DNA of 64,000 nt from Rhodococcoides fascians A44A (GTDB taxonomy: Bacteria > Actinomycetota > Actinomycetes > Mycobacteriales > Mycobacteriaceae): the NCBI RefSeq assembly GCF_000760735.1, contig NZ_JMEX01000005.1, forward strand, positions 1,084,592 to 1,148,591, given 5' to 3'. The notes below the pieces were generated by a model. The model saw only the letters and a list, made by a program, of their open reading frames with translations, ran no database searches and was not told where the DNA came from. The translations under genes and the position numbers were made by a program. Shown one piece after another: positions 49,738-60,623 of this stretch; within the stretch, counting starts at the first letter, position 1, and every line of letters begins with the position of its first letter.

Positions 49738-49851
49738 AAACTTCTCCTAGACCTGGATGTGCATACGTGCCGGATTTCCGTCCCGACACGCGCGGTCGGC
49801 TACCGCGGAGCGGGCGCACGAAGGCACACCGCTGCCACAGGCAACCGGTCA

Positions 49852-49882
49852 AGTGTAGGGGACGCACCGGATCGAATCCAAA
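49852..49882 (-). promoter_or_regulatory. predicted rplN promoter
   Basis: Reverse strand: TTTGGA (49877-49882), 19-nt spacer, TACACT (49852-49857); start about 108 nt before rplN. Shares ATTTGGA...CCTACACT with the rpsH promoter. Confidence 0.6.
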
Positions 49883-49985
49883 TCGTGGCTGGTCGACACG
49901 TACGCATCCACTACGTCTCCGGGTAACCCGACGCGTGGCGGCCTGCGCCTGTGGGCCGCGCCGCACGTCGTGCACACTGGAACAC

Positions 49986-51305
49986 GTGAAGACCCTCGCC
50001 CGCGGGGAGAATTGCCCCGCTCCCCCTGGGACGTTGACTGTCACGCTCCGAACTTCAGCGACAGTCGACGTATCGGCACTGCTGCTCGGCGCTGGCGGAA
50101 GAGTGAGCTCGGACGACGACCTGATCTTCTACAACCAGCCTTCCGGCCCCGGAGTGCAGTACCACCGGGACCCGAGCGGGCACCGGATCACCGTCGAACC
50201 CGAACGAATTCCCGCAGGTGTCGACACAGTGGCCATCACTGCCTCGCTCGACGGCACCGGTGCACCGACGTTTGCTGCCTCCGGGCCCGTCGAGACAAGT
50301 GTCGTCGACTCCACCGGGACCACCGTCGTCACGTACCCGGCCGACGCATTGGGCGCCGAGAATGCACTCGTGTGCCTCGAGATCTACCGACGCGGTGACG
50401 CCTGGAAGATCCGTGCCGTCGGGCAAGGCTTTACCGACGGCTTGGCCGGTGTCGCGACCGCGTTCGGGATCACCATCGACGACGACAGCGCGCCGGCCGA
50501 CCCCCCGAGTCCCGCCCCGATCACAGTTCCGACCCCGACCCCGACCCCGACATCAGGAGGACACCTCCCCATGAGAAGCGAATTGTTCGCACCCGCCCAC
50601 GCGGAAGTGCCAGGGGCGGGTATCCAGAAGCAAGGCAGCAAGATGTGTCGCGTCGGCATGAACGGCGAGATCATGGCCAGGGCTGGTTCGATGGTCGCCT
50701 ACCAAGGCGATCTTCAGTTCGAGGCCAAAGGATCCGGCGGGCTCGGCCGTGCGCTGAAGCAGGCGCTGTCCGGAGAGGGCGTACCACTGATGAAAGTCTC
50801 GGGCCGCGGGGATCTGTTTCTCGCCAACGCGGCTCAGGACGTCCATCTGATCGACCTCGACGGTACCGACGGCCTCACGATCAACGGCGCCAACGTGCTG
50901 GCGTTCGAATCCAGCCTGTCCTACGACGTCAAACGCGTTCAAGGTGCTGCGTCCGGCGGTAACGCCGGCTTCTTCAACTGTGTGTTCACCGGGCGTGGGC
51001 GGATAGCGATCACGACCGACGGTGTGCCGGTGGTTCTCCAGGTGGATCAGCCCACTTTCGCGGACCCGCAAGCCGCGGTTGCCTGGTCGTCGAGCTTGTC
51101 CACCCGTGTGAAGAAGAACGATTCTTTCGGGCTCGGGACATTGATCGGGCGCAGCACCGGCGAGCGGTTCACCCTGGAGTTCGGCGGCCAGGGTTTCGTC
51201 GTGGTTCAACCGTCGGAACAGCCTCCGGGCGGTTTGATCGGTGGCAGCGGAAGCGGAGAGCAGGCGGGGGTCGGCGGGGCGTTGGGTGGTCTGCTCGGTC
51301 GGTGA
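49986..51305 (+). CDS. TerD-AIM24 fusion protein
   Basis: 439 residues from GTG at 49986. Residues 1-170 look like a TerD/tellurium-resistance calcium-binding domain (LTVTLRTSATVDVSALLLGAGG, SSDDDLIFYNQPSGPGVQYH, ALVCLEIYRRGDAWKIRAVGQGF). A Pro-Thr linker (about 180-195) leads to an AIM24/TspO-like beta domain (VGMNGEIMARAGSMVAYQGDLQFE ... NCVFTGRGRIAITTDG ... FTLEFGGQGFVVVQPSE). Gly-rich C-terminus. TerD proteins are linked to stress and phage responses, AIM24 to membranes; the joint function is unknown. Divergent from rplN; upstream of the nuclease operon. Confidence 0.85.
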   Translation: MKTLARGENCPAPPGTLTVTLRTSATVDVSALLLGAGGRVSSDDDLIFYNQPSGPGVQYHRDPSGHRITVEPERIPAGVDTVAITASLDGTGAPTFAASGPVETSVVDSTGTTVVTYPADALGAENALVCLEIYRRGDAWKIRAVGQGFTDGLAGVATAFGITIDDDSAPADPPSPAPITVPTPTPTPTSGGHLPMRSELFAPAHAEVPGAGIQKQGSKMCRVGMNGEIMARAGSMVAYQGDLQFEAKGSGGLGRALKQALSGEGVPLMKVSGRGDLFLANAAQDVHLIDLDGTDGLTINGANVLAFESSLSYDVKRVQGAASGGNAGFFNCVFTGRGRIAITTDGVPVVLQVDQPTFADPQAAVAWSSSLSTRVKKNDSFGLGTLIGRSTGERFTLEFGGQGFVVVQPSEQPPGGLIGGSGSGEQAGVGGALGGLLGR

Positions 51306-51387
51306 CCGGTGGCGGTGGGCACCGAAACCGATATCTCGGTACGGTTCACGGAGTGGGGAAAAAGTCCGAAGCACCAGGGGGTCGTGC

Positions 51388-52434
51388 TTGATCGAATTGC
51401 CGGCTGCAGCGCGCGACAACGACACTGACTGGTGGCGGACTCTACCGCTGGACAGGGTCACTCGGCTCCACGGCTCGACGTACCGGAGCCTCGCAGAGTC
51501 GGTGGATCCGCTTCCGCCGCCCGCGCCTGCGGTGACGTTCTATTCGTTGTCGTCCGTCCGTGTCTCCTCCGCGCCCTCGATCGTCGGCGAGGTAGTCAAC
51601 GCGCTGGAATCGGCTGCGGTACAACTGACGTCGCTTTGGCTTCCCGACGCAGGCTCGAGTTCGGGTTCGTCGCTCCTCGACCGGCACGCCGCGCGACTCG
51701 CTGCACGCAGAGTCGCTGCGTCGGGGCCACATTTCGGACCGTACCTGGCAGCTCTCGCCGACGCCGCCGTCGTCGGGAGTCCACCGCGGCCGCTCGCGTT
51801 TCCGATCGAGACACGGGCCGAGGGAGCGGCAGGAATCATCGCTGCCGCCCATGGTCGTGATGCATGCGCCTTGGTGGTCGACGTGACGGACTCTCACGAC
51901 CCCACCGAGGTCGCCACCGCCGCCGAATGGCTGTGCGCACACGGACGACTCGGGGTCTGGCTCACGGGCACCGGCTCACACACCGTCGACCGATTCCCCA
52001 CCGTTCGAGTGGCGGCGCCCGCGGTCTCGGACACCGTGTCCACCGTCGTGGATCGAATCCGGCCGCTCGGCTATCCCCCAGTCGAAGGAAGCCCGCACCC
52101 GGGCAGCGTGCCCGAGACGACGCTGTACCGGATGCTCGACGCCTCCGACTGGGCTACAGGTCGCGAACACAATCGTTCGGTCAAACTCTCCGATCTGTCG
52201 CAACCGTTCACCGTCGACGTACTCTGGCGTGCCGAAAAGGTCGTGGTCGAGATCGATGGTGACGAACACCGTGCGGCAGTTCGATTCTCGCAGGACCGCT
52301 TGCGCGACAATCAACTTCAGACTCACGGTTACGTCGTGTTGCGTTTCACAAATGCTTATGTCGTATCCGACCCACAACAAGTGGTGGCGGCCATCCGCCG
52401 AGTAGTGACAGCACGACGATCGAGAGGGAATTGA
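51388..52434 (+). CDS. DUF559/Vsr-like PD-(D/E)XK nuclease domain protein
   Basis: 348 residues from TTG at 51388, which has AGGGGG about 7 nt upstream; a GTG at 51241 in frame lies inside the previous gene and is rejected. The N-terminal 230 residues are unrecognised. The C-terminal 110 look like DUF559: SVPETTLYRML, then the core FTVDVLWRAEKVVVEIDGDEH (about 278-298; Asp, Glu and Asp in the PD-(D/E)XK pattern), then DRLRDNQLQTHGYVVLRFTN. A DNA or RNA endonuclease is expected from the fold. First gene of a tight three-gene operon with the winged-helix-like protein (3-nt gap) and the HerA-type ATPase. Confidence 0.82.
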   Translation: MIELPAAARDNDTDWWRTLPLDRVTRLHGSTYRSLAESVDPLPPPAPAVTFYSLSSVRVSSAPSIVGEVVNALESAAVQLTSLWLPDAGSSSGSSLLDRHAARLAARRVAASGPHFGPYLAALADAAVVGSPPRPLAFPIETRAEGAAGIIAAAHGRDACALVVDVTDSHDPTEVATAAEWLCAHGRLGVWLTGTGSHTVDRFPTVRVAAPAVSDTVSTVVDRIRPLGYPPVEGSPHPGSVPETTLYRMLDASDWATGREHNRSVKLSDLSQPFTVDVLWRAEKVVVEIDGDEHRAAVRFSQDRLRDNQLQTHGYVVLRFTNAYVVSDPQQVVAAIRRVVTARRSRGN

Positions 52435-52437
52435 CCG

Positions 52438-53085
52438 ATGAGCACCGCCGACCTGACTGGCACCGAGGCAGCCGTACTCCTCGTTCTCATGGCCGAAGCC
52501 ACCGCGGTACCCAATCCACAGCTGAACAATCTCGGGCCCGAGCTGAAGAAGGCCTCTCGCGACAAGTTGACGAAGTCGGGCCTCATCGAAGTGGGCCGTG
52601 CCGGGAGGTCGATGACGCTCGAGTTGACCGACAAGGGTTGGAAGGCGTGTGCTGATCTGATGGGCACTGCGCCTCCCGCTCGTTCGTCGGGGCCGGGAAA
52701 GGCACTCTTCACCGTTCTCGCAGGCCTGCGTCGCTGGTTCGACGAATCCGACACCCGGCCCGCCGAGATCTTCTCGCCTCGTGCCGCGGCTGCGTCGACG
52801 ACGGCGAGCGACGCACCGACGGATCACGAGGTCGAAACACGGATCCGGGAGGTGTATGCGCGGCTGGTCAGGGAACCTGGCACCGCGGTCCGCTTGTCGC
52901 GCCTTCGACCGGAGCTGTCCGACATCCCCCGAGACGCGCTCGACGCGGCCCTGGCGCGGCTTCGCCGAGCCCCCGATGTATCGCTCATTCCCGAGGAGAA
53001 TCAGAAAACGTTGACCGCAGAAGATCACGCCGCAGCCGTCGTCGTCGGCAACCAGCGCAATCACCTGATCGAGATCGAGCTGTGA
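52438..53085 (+). CDS. winged-helix-like protein between nuclease and HerA ATPase
   Basis: 215 residues. The N-terminal 75 resemble a MarR/PadR-like winged helix (VLLVLMAEATAVPNPQLNNLG ... RDKLTKSGLIEVGRAGRSMTLELTDKGWKA). A Pro/Ala linker (about 78-130) leads to a second helical domain with a possible winged-helix pattern (IREVYARLVREPGTAVRLSRLRPELSDIPRDALDAALARLRR). Likely a DNA-binding or adaptor subunit. Coupled at both ends: 3 nt after the nuclease and a 4-nt GTGA overlap with the ATPase. Confidence 0.72.
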   Translation: MSTADLTGTEAAVLLVLMAEATAVPNPQLNNLGPELKKASRDKLTKSGLIEVGRAGRSMTLELTDKGWKACADLMGTAPPARSSGPGKALFTVLAGLRRWFDESDTRPAEIFSPRAAAASTTASDAPTDHEVETRIREVYARLVREPGTAVRLSRLRPELSDIPRDALDAALARLRRAPDVSLIPEENQKTLTAEDHAAAVVVGNQRNHLIEIEL

Positions 53086-56000
53086 CCGCCGACCAACAGA
53101 TCCGAGCGCTCGAGTCGGTCAGGCTGAGCTGGGCGCCCACACCGGACGATGTCTGGCGATCGCAGTCCAACGTTCATGTCCCTGGCATGCACGAGCGGGT
53201 GTTCGCCGAAGTCATGCGTGCCTACGACGATGCCGTGCACTCGGACGATGCCAGCCCGCTCGGCGTCGTGGTTCGCGGTCCTGCCGGCTCCGGTAAGACT
53301 CATCTCCTCGGTCAGGTGCGGGAGGAAGTTCAGGCGAAGGGCGGGTATTTCTTCCTCATCCGGCTCCTCGACGCCGCAGCATTCTGGCGGTCGACGCTCA
53401 TGGGCATGTTGGACGACCTGATGCGGCCGTCGGGCGATGGGTCGGACAGCCAGCTCGCACTTCTGTTGAGGCGATTGACCGCCATCGCCGGACTGGCCGA
53501 TTCAGAGCGCAGCAAGGTCATGGGCGAGTCGATGATCGACGCAGATACGTTGAACGCGTTCGTGACTGCGTTGTACAAGGCGCATCCTCGGCATCGTCGT
53601 ACTTCGCAGCACACGCTGCGAGCGCTCGTGTTGTCCATCGCACCCGACTCGTCCGTCCAGGATCTGGGCGATGCGTACCTGCAGTCCATCGACGACGTCG
53701 ATCCCGAAGAATTCTCCGAGTGGGGTATTCGCCGGGCCGAGCTCGGCCACCAGGGTATTGCGGAGAACATCTCGCGTTTGCTTGCGATCACCGGACCCAC
53801 GGTGTTGGCGATCGACCAGATCGACACGCTCGTTGCGCAGGCCAGGACCGGAACCGATCAGGCATTCGCCGAAGCACAGGAGGACAAGGTCGTCGAGCAC
53901 CTCGCTCACGGCCTGATGTCCCTACGCGAGACCCTGCCTCGAACGGCGTCGATCTTGTCGGCGCTGTCCAGTGCGTGGGAGCTGATCGCGGCGCGCGGCG
54001 TGGCGCCGGTGCAGGATCGCTTCCGGGTCATGCAACCGCTCAAGCCGATTCCGTCGTCGGAGGTCGGCCGTCTGCTTCTGGGCCGACGTCTCGCGGCGTG
54101 CTTCGACGAGGCGGGCTTCGCGCCTCCTCATCCGACGTGGCCGGTCGCTCCCGAGGCATTCGAACAGGCCCCGGACTTCACGCCGCGCCAACTTCTGATC
54201 GCGGTGGATCGGCACATTCGCCACTGCCTCGACACAGCCACGGCGTCGGAACTGACCAGCTTTGCGGACCGGAGCGGGGCGACGGCAACCACGTTGGTCG
54301 CTCCTGCGAGCGAGCTCCTGGCTCTCGACGAGCACTATGCGGACCTGGTGAACAACGCCGACGTGTCCGTGCCGTTGTCGCCCGACAGCGAAGATTCAGT
54401 CGTACCCGCCCTGCTGACCTCCGGTTTGACCGCGTGGATTCACGAACATCAGAGCTCCGACGACAGTCTCGCTCAGGATCCTCCGCCCAGTGGCAAGCCC
54501 GCCCTGCACGCTCGCCTTCGTCATACCGTCGACACCGACACCGACGACGAGGAGCACTGGTGCTTCCGCGCCGTCACGTCTCCCAACGCTCGGGCTGCAC
54601 TCGCTCGCGTCGAACGCGCCGTCACCACGGCAGGACTTCACATCGACATGCCGCGGAGACGGCTGATCCTGATTCGTAACGAGCCGTGGCCGTCCGGGGC
54701 GAAAACCGCGCAAACCATCGCTGCGCTCCGACGCGCCGGTGGAGTCGAAGTTCGACTCGGCGACGACGATCGACGTGCGCTGACCGCGTTGGGCGTCCTG
54801 CTTGCGGAAAACGCGCCTGCCCTGACGTCGTGGCTCCTCGCCCGGAAACCGGCGCACTCCATAGATCTGTTCCGGACGGTTCTCCCCGAAGTGAGTGTCG
54901 TCGACGACGAGACTGCACTGATCGCACCGCCCGCCGCCGCTGACGGAAACGGAACGGCCGTTGTCGATACAGCGGCGGCCGACGCTGTTCCTCCTCGAGA
55001 CCGCTCTGCAACCGAACCGAACAAGATCGTCATCGGCCAGGAAACCAGTACCAATGCCGACGTCACGGTCCCACTCGAAGCGCTACGCAAGCACACCGCG
55101 ATCTTCGCCGGCTCCGGATCGGGAAAAACGGTGCTGATACGGAGACTGATCGAAGAATGTGCCCTGCAGGGTGTCTCGGCAATCGTTCTCGACGTGAACA
55201 ACGACTTGGCCCGGCTCGGTACGCCCTGGCCCTCGGATGAACGAACCTGGCCGCCCGGTGACGAGAACAAGGCCGACGCCTACCTACGCAACACCGACAT
55301 CGTGGTGTGGACGCCTCGCAAGTCAGCGGGTCGCCCGCTGAGTTTTCAGCCGCTCCCCGACTTCGCCAGCGTTGTCGGTGACGCGGACGAATTCGATGCC
55401 TCCGTCGAGTCTGCGCTGGCTGCGCTCGAACCCGCCGCGGGGGTCATGGGTTCCTCACAGAAGGCGAGGCACGGACGAGCCGTCCTGCGCCAAGCGCTGG
55501 ACGGTTTCGGAAGGCGTTCTCGAGGAGGCACACTCGGGGACTTCATCGACCTGCTCGAAGAGTTTCCCGAGGACGCGAGCGAGATGCGCGACGCGGTGCG
55601 CATCGCCGCAGGCCTCGCGGAGAACCTGAAGGCTGCGTCGGCCAACGATCCGATGTTCGCGGGCTCGGGAACGCCGATCGACCCGGCAGTGTTACTGACA
55701 CCAGCCGACGGCAAGAAGGCTCGGGTCTCGGTCATCAACCTCTCGGGTTTGACGACCGACGAACAAAAGCACAGCTTCGTCAACCAGCTTCAAATGGGGC
55801 TGTTCGCGTGGATCAAGAAAAATCCGGCAGGCGATCGCCCCCTGGGCGGGTTGTTCGTCATGGACGAGGCTCAGAACTTCGCGCCATCGGATCGATCGAC
55901 CCCGGCAACGCAGAGCACCTTGGCCCTCGCGTCGCAGGCGCGGAAGTACGGATTGGGGCTCGTGTACGCCACTCAGTCTCCGAAGGGGCTGCACAACCGC

Positions 56001-56246
56001 ATAGCCGGCAACGCGTCGACCCAGTTCTACGGGTTGCTCAACAGCCCGTCCCACGTGGAGGCCGCCAAGGAGATGGCGCGGGTGAAGGGAGGACATGTTC
56101 CCGATGTCGGGCGCCTGCCCGCAGGGCAGTTCTACGCCGCGATCGAAGGGACGGAGTTCCGTCGCACCGCCACTCCCCTCTGCCTGACATACCACCCGAA
56201 GAGTCCGCCGACCGAAGAAGAGGTTCTGCTCATCGCGCGGGGCTGA
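53082..56246 (+). CDS. double P-loop ATPase: N-terminal AAA module and C-terminal HerA/FtsK-type translocase
   Basis: 1054 residues. N-terminal AAA/Orc-like ATPase (about 1-400): Walker A GPAGSGKT at 66-73, Walker B TVLAIDQID near 240. Middle region (about 480-620) is unrecognised (RRRLILIRNEPWPSG). C-terminal HerA-like motor: HTAIFAGSGSGKTVLIRRL with GSGSGKT at 677-683, Walker B GLFVMDEAQNF (Asp928, Glu929), sensor YATQSPKGLHNRIAGNAST and a final beta-hairpin segment. HerA motors form hexamers that pump DNA for a partner nuclease (NurA, Sir2, DUF4297). Here the coupled partner is the DUF559-like nuclease. GTG start overlapping the upstream stop by 4 nt. Confidence 0.88.
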   Translation: MTADQQIRALESVRLSWAPTPDDVWRSQSNVHVPGMHERVFAEVMRAYDDAVHSDDASPLGVVVRGPAGSGKTHLLGQVREEVQAKGGYFFLIRLLDAAAFWRSTLMGMLDDLMRPSGDGSDSQLALLLRRLTAIAGLADSERSKVMGESMIDADTLNAFVTALYKAHPRHRRTSQHTLRALVLSIAPDSSVQDLGDAYLQSIDDVDPEEFSEWGIRRAELGHQGIAENISRLLAITGPTVLAIDQIDTLVAQARTGTDQAFAEAQEDKVVEHLAHGLMSLRETLPRTASILSALSSAWELIAARGVAPVQDRFRVMQPLKPIPSSEVGRLLLGRRLAACFDEAGFAPPHPTWPVAPEAFEQAPDFTPRQLLIAVDRHIRHCLDTATASELTSFADRSGATATTLVAPASELLALDEHYADLVNNADVSVPLSPDSEDSVVPALLTSGLTAWIHEHQSSDDSLAQDPPPSGKPALHARLRHTVDTDTDDEEHWCFRAVTSPNARAALARVERAVTTAGLHIDMPRRRLILIRNEPWPSGAKTAQTIAALRRAGGVEVRLGDDDRRALTALGVLLAENAPALTSWLLARKPAHSIDLFRTVLPEVSVVDDETALIAPPAAADGNGTAVVDTAAADAVPPRDRSATEPNKIVIGQETSTNADVTVPLEALRKHTAIFAGSGSGKTVLIRRLIEECALQGVSAIVLDVNNDLARLGTPWPSDERTWPPGDENKADAYLRNTDIVVWTPRKSAGRPLSFQPLPDFASVVGDADEFDASVESALAALEPAAGVMGSSQKARHGRAVLRQALDGFGRRSRGGTLGDFIDLLEEFPEDASEMRDAVRIAAGLAENLKAASANDPMFAGSGTPIDPAVLLTPADGKKARVSVINLSGLTTDEQKHSFVNQLQMGLFAWIKKNPAGDRPLGGLFVMDEAQNFAPSDRSTPATQSTLALASQARKYGLGLVYATQSPKGLHNRIAGNASTQFYGLLNSPSHVEAAKEMARVKGGHVPDVGRLPAGQFYAAIEGTEFRRTATPLCLTYHPKSPPTEEEVLLIARG

Positions 56247-56270
56247 TGCGGAGTCCGAAGCAGCGAAACA

Positions 56271-56308
56271 CGAAAAAGCCCACTTCCGAAGGGAAGTGGG
56301 CTTTTTCG
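56271..56308. terminator. bidirectional intrinsic terminator
   Basis: 17-bp perfect arms beginning cgaaaaagccc and ending gggctttttcg, 4-nt loop. The A5/U5 stretches on both sides serve the HerA operon (forward, 25 nt after its stop) and the S10 operon (reverse, 14 nt after the rpsQ stop). Confidence 0.93.
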
Positions 56309-56321
56309 CAGCAGTGAATGC

Positions 56322-56600
56322 TTACTTGGCCTTTTCGAGGACCTCGACCAGTCGCCAGTGCTTCGTGGCGGACAGCGGGCGGGTCTCCATGAGCTGAACG
56401 CGATCGCCTACGCCGGCGTCGCCCTTCTCGTCATGTGCCTTGACCTTGGTGGTCCGACGGATGACCTTGCTGTAGAGAGGGTGCTTGACCCTGTCTTCCA
56501 GCTCGACCACGATCGTCTTCTCCATCTTGTCGGATACGACGTATCCGATGCGGGTCTTGCGGTTGTTGCGTCCTTCAGTCACAGTCTTTTCCTCGCTCAT
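56322..56600 (-). CDS. rpsQ: 30S ribosomal protein S17
   Basis: 92 residues, OB-fold 16S-binding protein: [25 protein letters not shown] and [19 protein letters not shown]. Last gene of the S10 transcript; its 3' end is the bidirectional terminator. Overlaps rpmC by 4 nt. Confidence 0.99.
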   Translation of the reverse strand: MSEEKTVTEGRNNRKTRIGYVVSDKMEKTIVVELEDRVKHPLYSKVIRRTTKVKAHDEKGDAGVGDRVQLMETRPLSATKHWRLVEVLEKAK

Positions 56601-56842
56601 GCCGCGTCACCTGCAGTGTCGTCGGCAGGACCTGTGGCCAGACCGAGCTCACGCTCACGCAGGACGGTGTAGATGCGCGCGATCTCGTGACGAACGGTGC
56701 GCAGTCGACGGTTGTTGTCCAGCTGGCCGGTAGCCATCTGGAAGCGAAGGTTGAACAGCTCTTCCTTCGACTCACGCAGCTTGGTGACCAGCTCTTCACC
56801 GGTGAGCTCGCGGAGCTCTGCGGCTGGGGTTCCGGTAGCCAT
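56597..56842 (-). CDS. rpmC: 50S ribosomal protein L29
   Basis: 81 residues: [52 protein letters not shown] is the canonical two-helix L29. Start at 56842, one-base overlap with the rplP stop. Confidence 0.99.
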   Translation of the reverse strand: MATGTPAAELRELTGEELVTKLRESKEELFNLRFQMATGQLDNNRRLRTVRHEIARIYTVLRERELGLATGPADDTAGDAA

Positions 56843-57258
56843 CAGAACTGCTCCTCCCTGGTGATGATGCGTGCCTTCATCGGCAGCTTGTGGATTGCGC
56901 GCGTCAGGGCCTGACGTGCGACGGCCTCGTCGGGGAACGAGAGCTCGAAGAGCACGCGACCCGGCTTGACGTTCGCGACCCACCACTCGGGCGAACCCTT
57001 ACCGGAACCCATTCGGGTCTCGGCAGGCTTCTTGGTGAGCGGACGGTCCGGGAAGATGTTGATCCAGACCTTGCCGCCACGCTTGATGTGGCGGGTGATC
57101 GCGATACGGGAGGCCTCGATCTGACGGTTGGTGATGTAGGCGGGCTCGAGAGCCTGGATGCCGTAGTCACCGAACGTCACGTGGTTGCCGCCCTTGGACG
57201 CACCCGATCGCTTCGGGTGGTGCTGCTTCCGGTGCTTGACCCGGCGTGGGATCAACAT
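56842..57258 (-). CDS. rplP: 50S ribosomal protein L16
   Basis: 138 residues; organises the A-site region of 23S r[56 protein letters not shown] and [22 protein letters not shown] are canonical. 2 nt after rpsC. Confidence 0.99.
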   Translation of the reverse strand: MLIPRRVKHRKQHHPKRSGASKGGNHVTFGDYGIQALEPAYITNRQIEASRIAITRHIKRGGKVWINIFPDRPLTKKPAETRMGSGKGSPEWWVANVKPGRVLFELSFPDEAVARQALTRAIHKLPMKARIITREEQF

Positions 57259-57260
57259 CG

Positions 57261-58479
<1,219 letters not shown>

Positions 58480-58483
<4 letters not shown>

Positions 58484-58761
58484 CGCCTCTTCGCCTTCCG
58501 GTCGTCCTTGATGTGACCCTTGAACGTGCGGGTCGGTGCGAACTCTCCGAGCTTGTGGCCGACCATCGAGTCGGACACGAACACCGGCACGTGCTTGCGA
58601 CCGTCGTGGACGGCGAAGGTGTGACCGATGAAGTCGGGGAGAATTGTCGATCGACGGGACCAGGTCTTGATGACCTGCTTGGTTCCCTTGTCGTTCTGGA
58701 CGTCAACCTTCGCGAGGAGGTGATCGTCTACGAACGGGCCTTTCTTCAGGCTGCGTGGCAT
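58480..58761 (-). CDS. rpsS: 30S ribosomal protein S19
   Basis: 93 residues: [65 protein letters not shown]. Full length, 13 nt after rplB. Confidence 0.99.
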
Positions 58762-58774
58762 TCTGAACTCCCTC

Positions 58775-59611
58775 CTAGCGCTTGTTCTTGCCGGTACGAC
58801 GACGACGGACGATCAGCTTGTCGCTCGCCTTGTTCTTGCGGGTACGGCCTTCAGGCTGTCCCCAGGGGCTGACCGGGTGGCGTCCACCGGAGGTCTTGCC
58901 CTCGCCACCACCGTGCGGGTGGTCGACCGGGTTCATCACGACACCACGAACGGTCGGGCGCTTGCCCTTCCAACGCATACGGCCGGCTTTACCCCAGTTG
59001 ATGTTCGACTGCTCGGCGTTGCCGACCTCGCCGACGGTTGCGCGGCAGCGCACATCGACGCGACGGATCTCGCCGGACGGCATACGCAGCGTCGCGTAGG
59101 GGCCTTCCTTACCGAGGAGCTGGATGCTCGCGCCGGCCGAACGTGCCATCTTCGCGCCGCCGCCCGGACGAAGCTCGACCGCGTGCACGGTCGTACCCGT
59201 CGGGATGTTGCGCAGCGGCAGGTTGTTGCCCGGCTTGATGTCGGCGCCTGCACCCTGCTCGATGGGCGAACCCTGAGCGATGCCCTTGGGGGCGACGATG
59301 TAGCGCTTCTCGCCGTCTGCGTAGTGCAGCAGTGCGATGTTGGCGGTGCGGTTGGGGTCGTACTCGATGTGAGCGACCTTGGCCGGCACGCCGTCCTTGT
59401 CGTTGCGACGGAAATCGATCAGACGGTATGCACGCTTGTGACCGCCACCCTTGTGCCGGGTGGTGATACGACCGTGTGCGTTACGTCCACCGCGACCGTG
59501 CAGGGGGCGAATCAGCGACTTCTCGGGCGTGCTGCGAGTGATCTCCGCGAAATCGGAGACACTGGCGCCGCGGCGGCCCGGAGTGGTCGGCTTGTACTTA
59601 CGGATTGCCAT
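58775..59611 (-). CDS. rplB: 50S ribosomal protein L2
   Basis: 278 residues; required for peptidyl-transferase activity. The conserved C-terminal block [29 protein letters not shown] carries the essential His. Also [29 protein letters not shown]. Confidence 0.99.
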   Translation of the reverse strand: MAIRKYKPTTPGRRGASVSDFAEITRSTPEKSLIRPLHGRGGRNAHGRITTRHKGGGHKRAYRLIDFRRNDKDGVPAKVAHIEYDPNRTANIALLHYADGEKRYIVAPKGIAQGSPIEQGAGADIKPGNNLPLRNIPTGTTVHAVELRPGGGAKMARSAGASIQLLGKEGPYATLRMPSGEIRRVDVRCRATVGEVGNAEQSNINWGKAGRMRWKGKRPTVRGVVMNPVDHPHGGGEGKTSGGRHPVSPWGQPEGRTRKNKASDKLIVRRRRTGKNKR

Positions 59612-59649
59612 GAGTCTTCTCGTCCTTATATCCGAAGAGTCCCAGTCGC

Positions 59650-59955
59650 TTACGCGACCGGACCTCCGAAGATCTCGATGGGCTTGCTGTCGGCGGAGAG
59701 CGTCACGAGCGCGCGCTTGGTGTCCTTGCGCTTGCCGTAACCGGTGCGGGTCCGCTTGCGCTTGCCCTGACGGTTCTGCGTGTTGACGCTGGTCACGGTG
59801 ACGTCGAAGATCTTCTCGACGGCAATCTTGATCTGCGTCTTGTTCGAATCCGGGTGCACCAGGAAGGTGTAGGTGCCTTCTTCGATCAGTCCGTAGGACT
59901 TCTCGGAGATGACCGGTGCAAGCAGGATGTCGCGGGGATCGGCGATGGTGGTCAC
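59650..59955 (-). CDS. rplW: 50S ribosomal protein L23
   Basis: 101 residues; docking site for trigger factor and SRP at the tunnel exit. [22 protein letters not shown] and [26 protein letters not shown] are typical. 4-nt overlap with rplD. Confidence 0.98.
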   Translation of the reverse strand: MTTIADPRDILLAPVISEKSYGLIEEGTYTFLVHPDSNKTQIKIAVEKIFDVTVTSVNTQNRQGKRKRTRTGYGKRKDTKRALVTLSADSKPIEIFGGPVA

Positions 59956-60623
59956 TTGCTTCCCTCCTCGTTCTTCGCAGGCCCTGCGATGAACGTGTTC
60001 AGCGCTTCCACGCTGAAGACGACGTCATCGGCTTCGAGCACGTCGTACGTGTTGAGCTGATCGGGTGCGATGGGGTGCACGCCGTCCAGGTTCTGAACGC
60101 TCTTCCACGCTGCAACGTCCTCGCGGCCGACAACAAGAAGAAGCTTCTTGCGATCGGAGATCTCACCGAGGAAGGACTTCGCGACCTTGGTCGACGGAGT
60201 CTGTCCGGCAACCAGTTCGGTGATCACGTGCAGACGCTCGCTGCGAACCCGATCGGAGAGGGCGCCGCGCAGTGCAGCTGCCTTCATCTTCTTCGGGGTG
60301 CGCTGGCTGTAGTCGCGCGGCTGCGGTCCGTGGACCGTGCCTCCGCCGACGAACTGGGGAGCGCGAGTCGAGCCCTGACGAGCCCGGCCGGTGCCCTTCT
60401 GCCGGTACGGCTTCTTGCCGCCACCGCGAACCTCGCCACGAGTCTTCGTGGAGTGAGTTCCCTGACGAGCAGCAGCGAGCTGAGCCACGACGACCTGGTG
60501 CAGAAGCGCGATGTTGGCAGGCGCATCGAAGATCTCGGCGGGGAGATCGACGGTGCCGTTGGTCTTGCCGCCGGCTTCCTTGACGTCGAGCGTCAGGTTG
60601 GTCTTCTTCTCGAGGCTGGTCAT
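59952..60623 (-). CDS. rplD: 50S ribosomal protein L4
   Basis: 223 residues. The tunnel-lining loop [34 protein letters not shown] is intact. In E. coli L4 represses the S10 operon through its leader; whether that holds here is unknown. Start at 60623 by homology, overlapping rplC by 4 nt. Confidence 0.98.
   Translation of the reverse strand: MTSLEKKTNLTLDVKEAGGKTNGTVDLPAEIFDAPANIALLHQVVVAQLAAARQGTHSTKTRGEVRGGGKKPYRQKGTGRARQGSTRAPQFVGGGTVHGPQPRDYSQRTPKKMKAAALRGALSDRVRSERLHVITELVAGQTPSTKVAKSFLGEISDRKKLLLVVGREDVAAWKSVQNLDGVHPIAPDQLNTYDVLEADDVVFSVEALNTFIAGPAKNEEGSK

Noticed and set aside
49738-49851. Possible short gene between rplN and its promoter
   Set aside because: Only short non-conserved frames; interpreted as rplN leader.
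51241-51387. Extended N-terminus of the nuclease gene from GTG 51241
   Set aside because: It overlaps the end of the TerD-AIM24 gene and encodes a basic non-conserved stretch; the TTG at 51388 has a good ribosome site.
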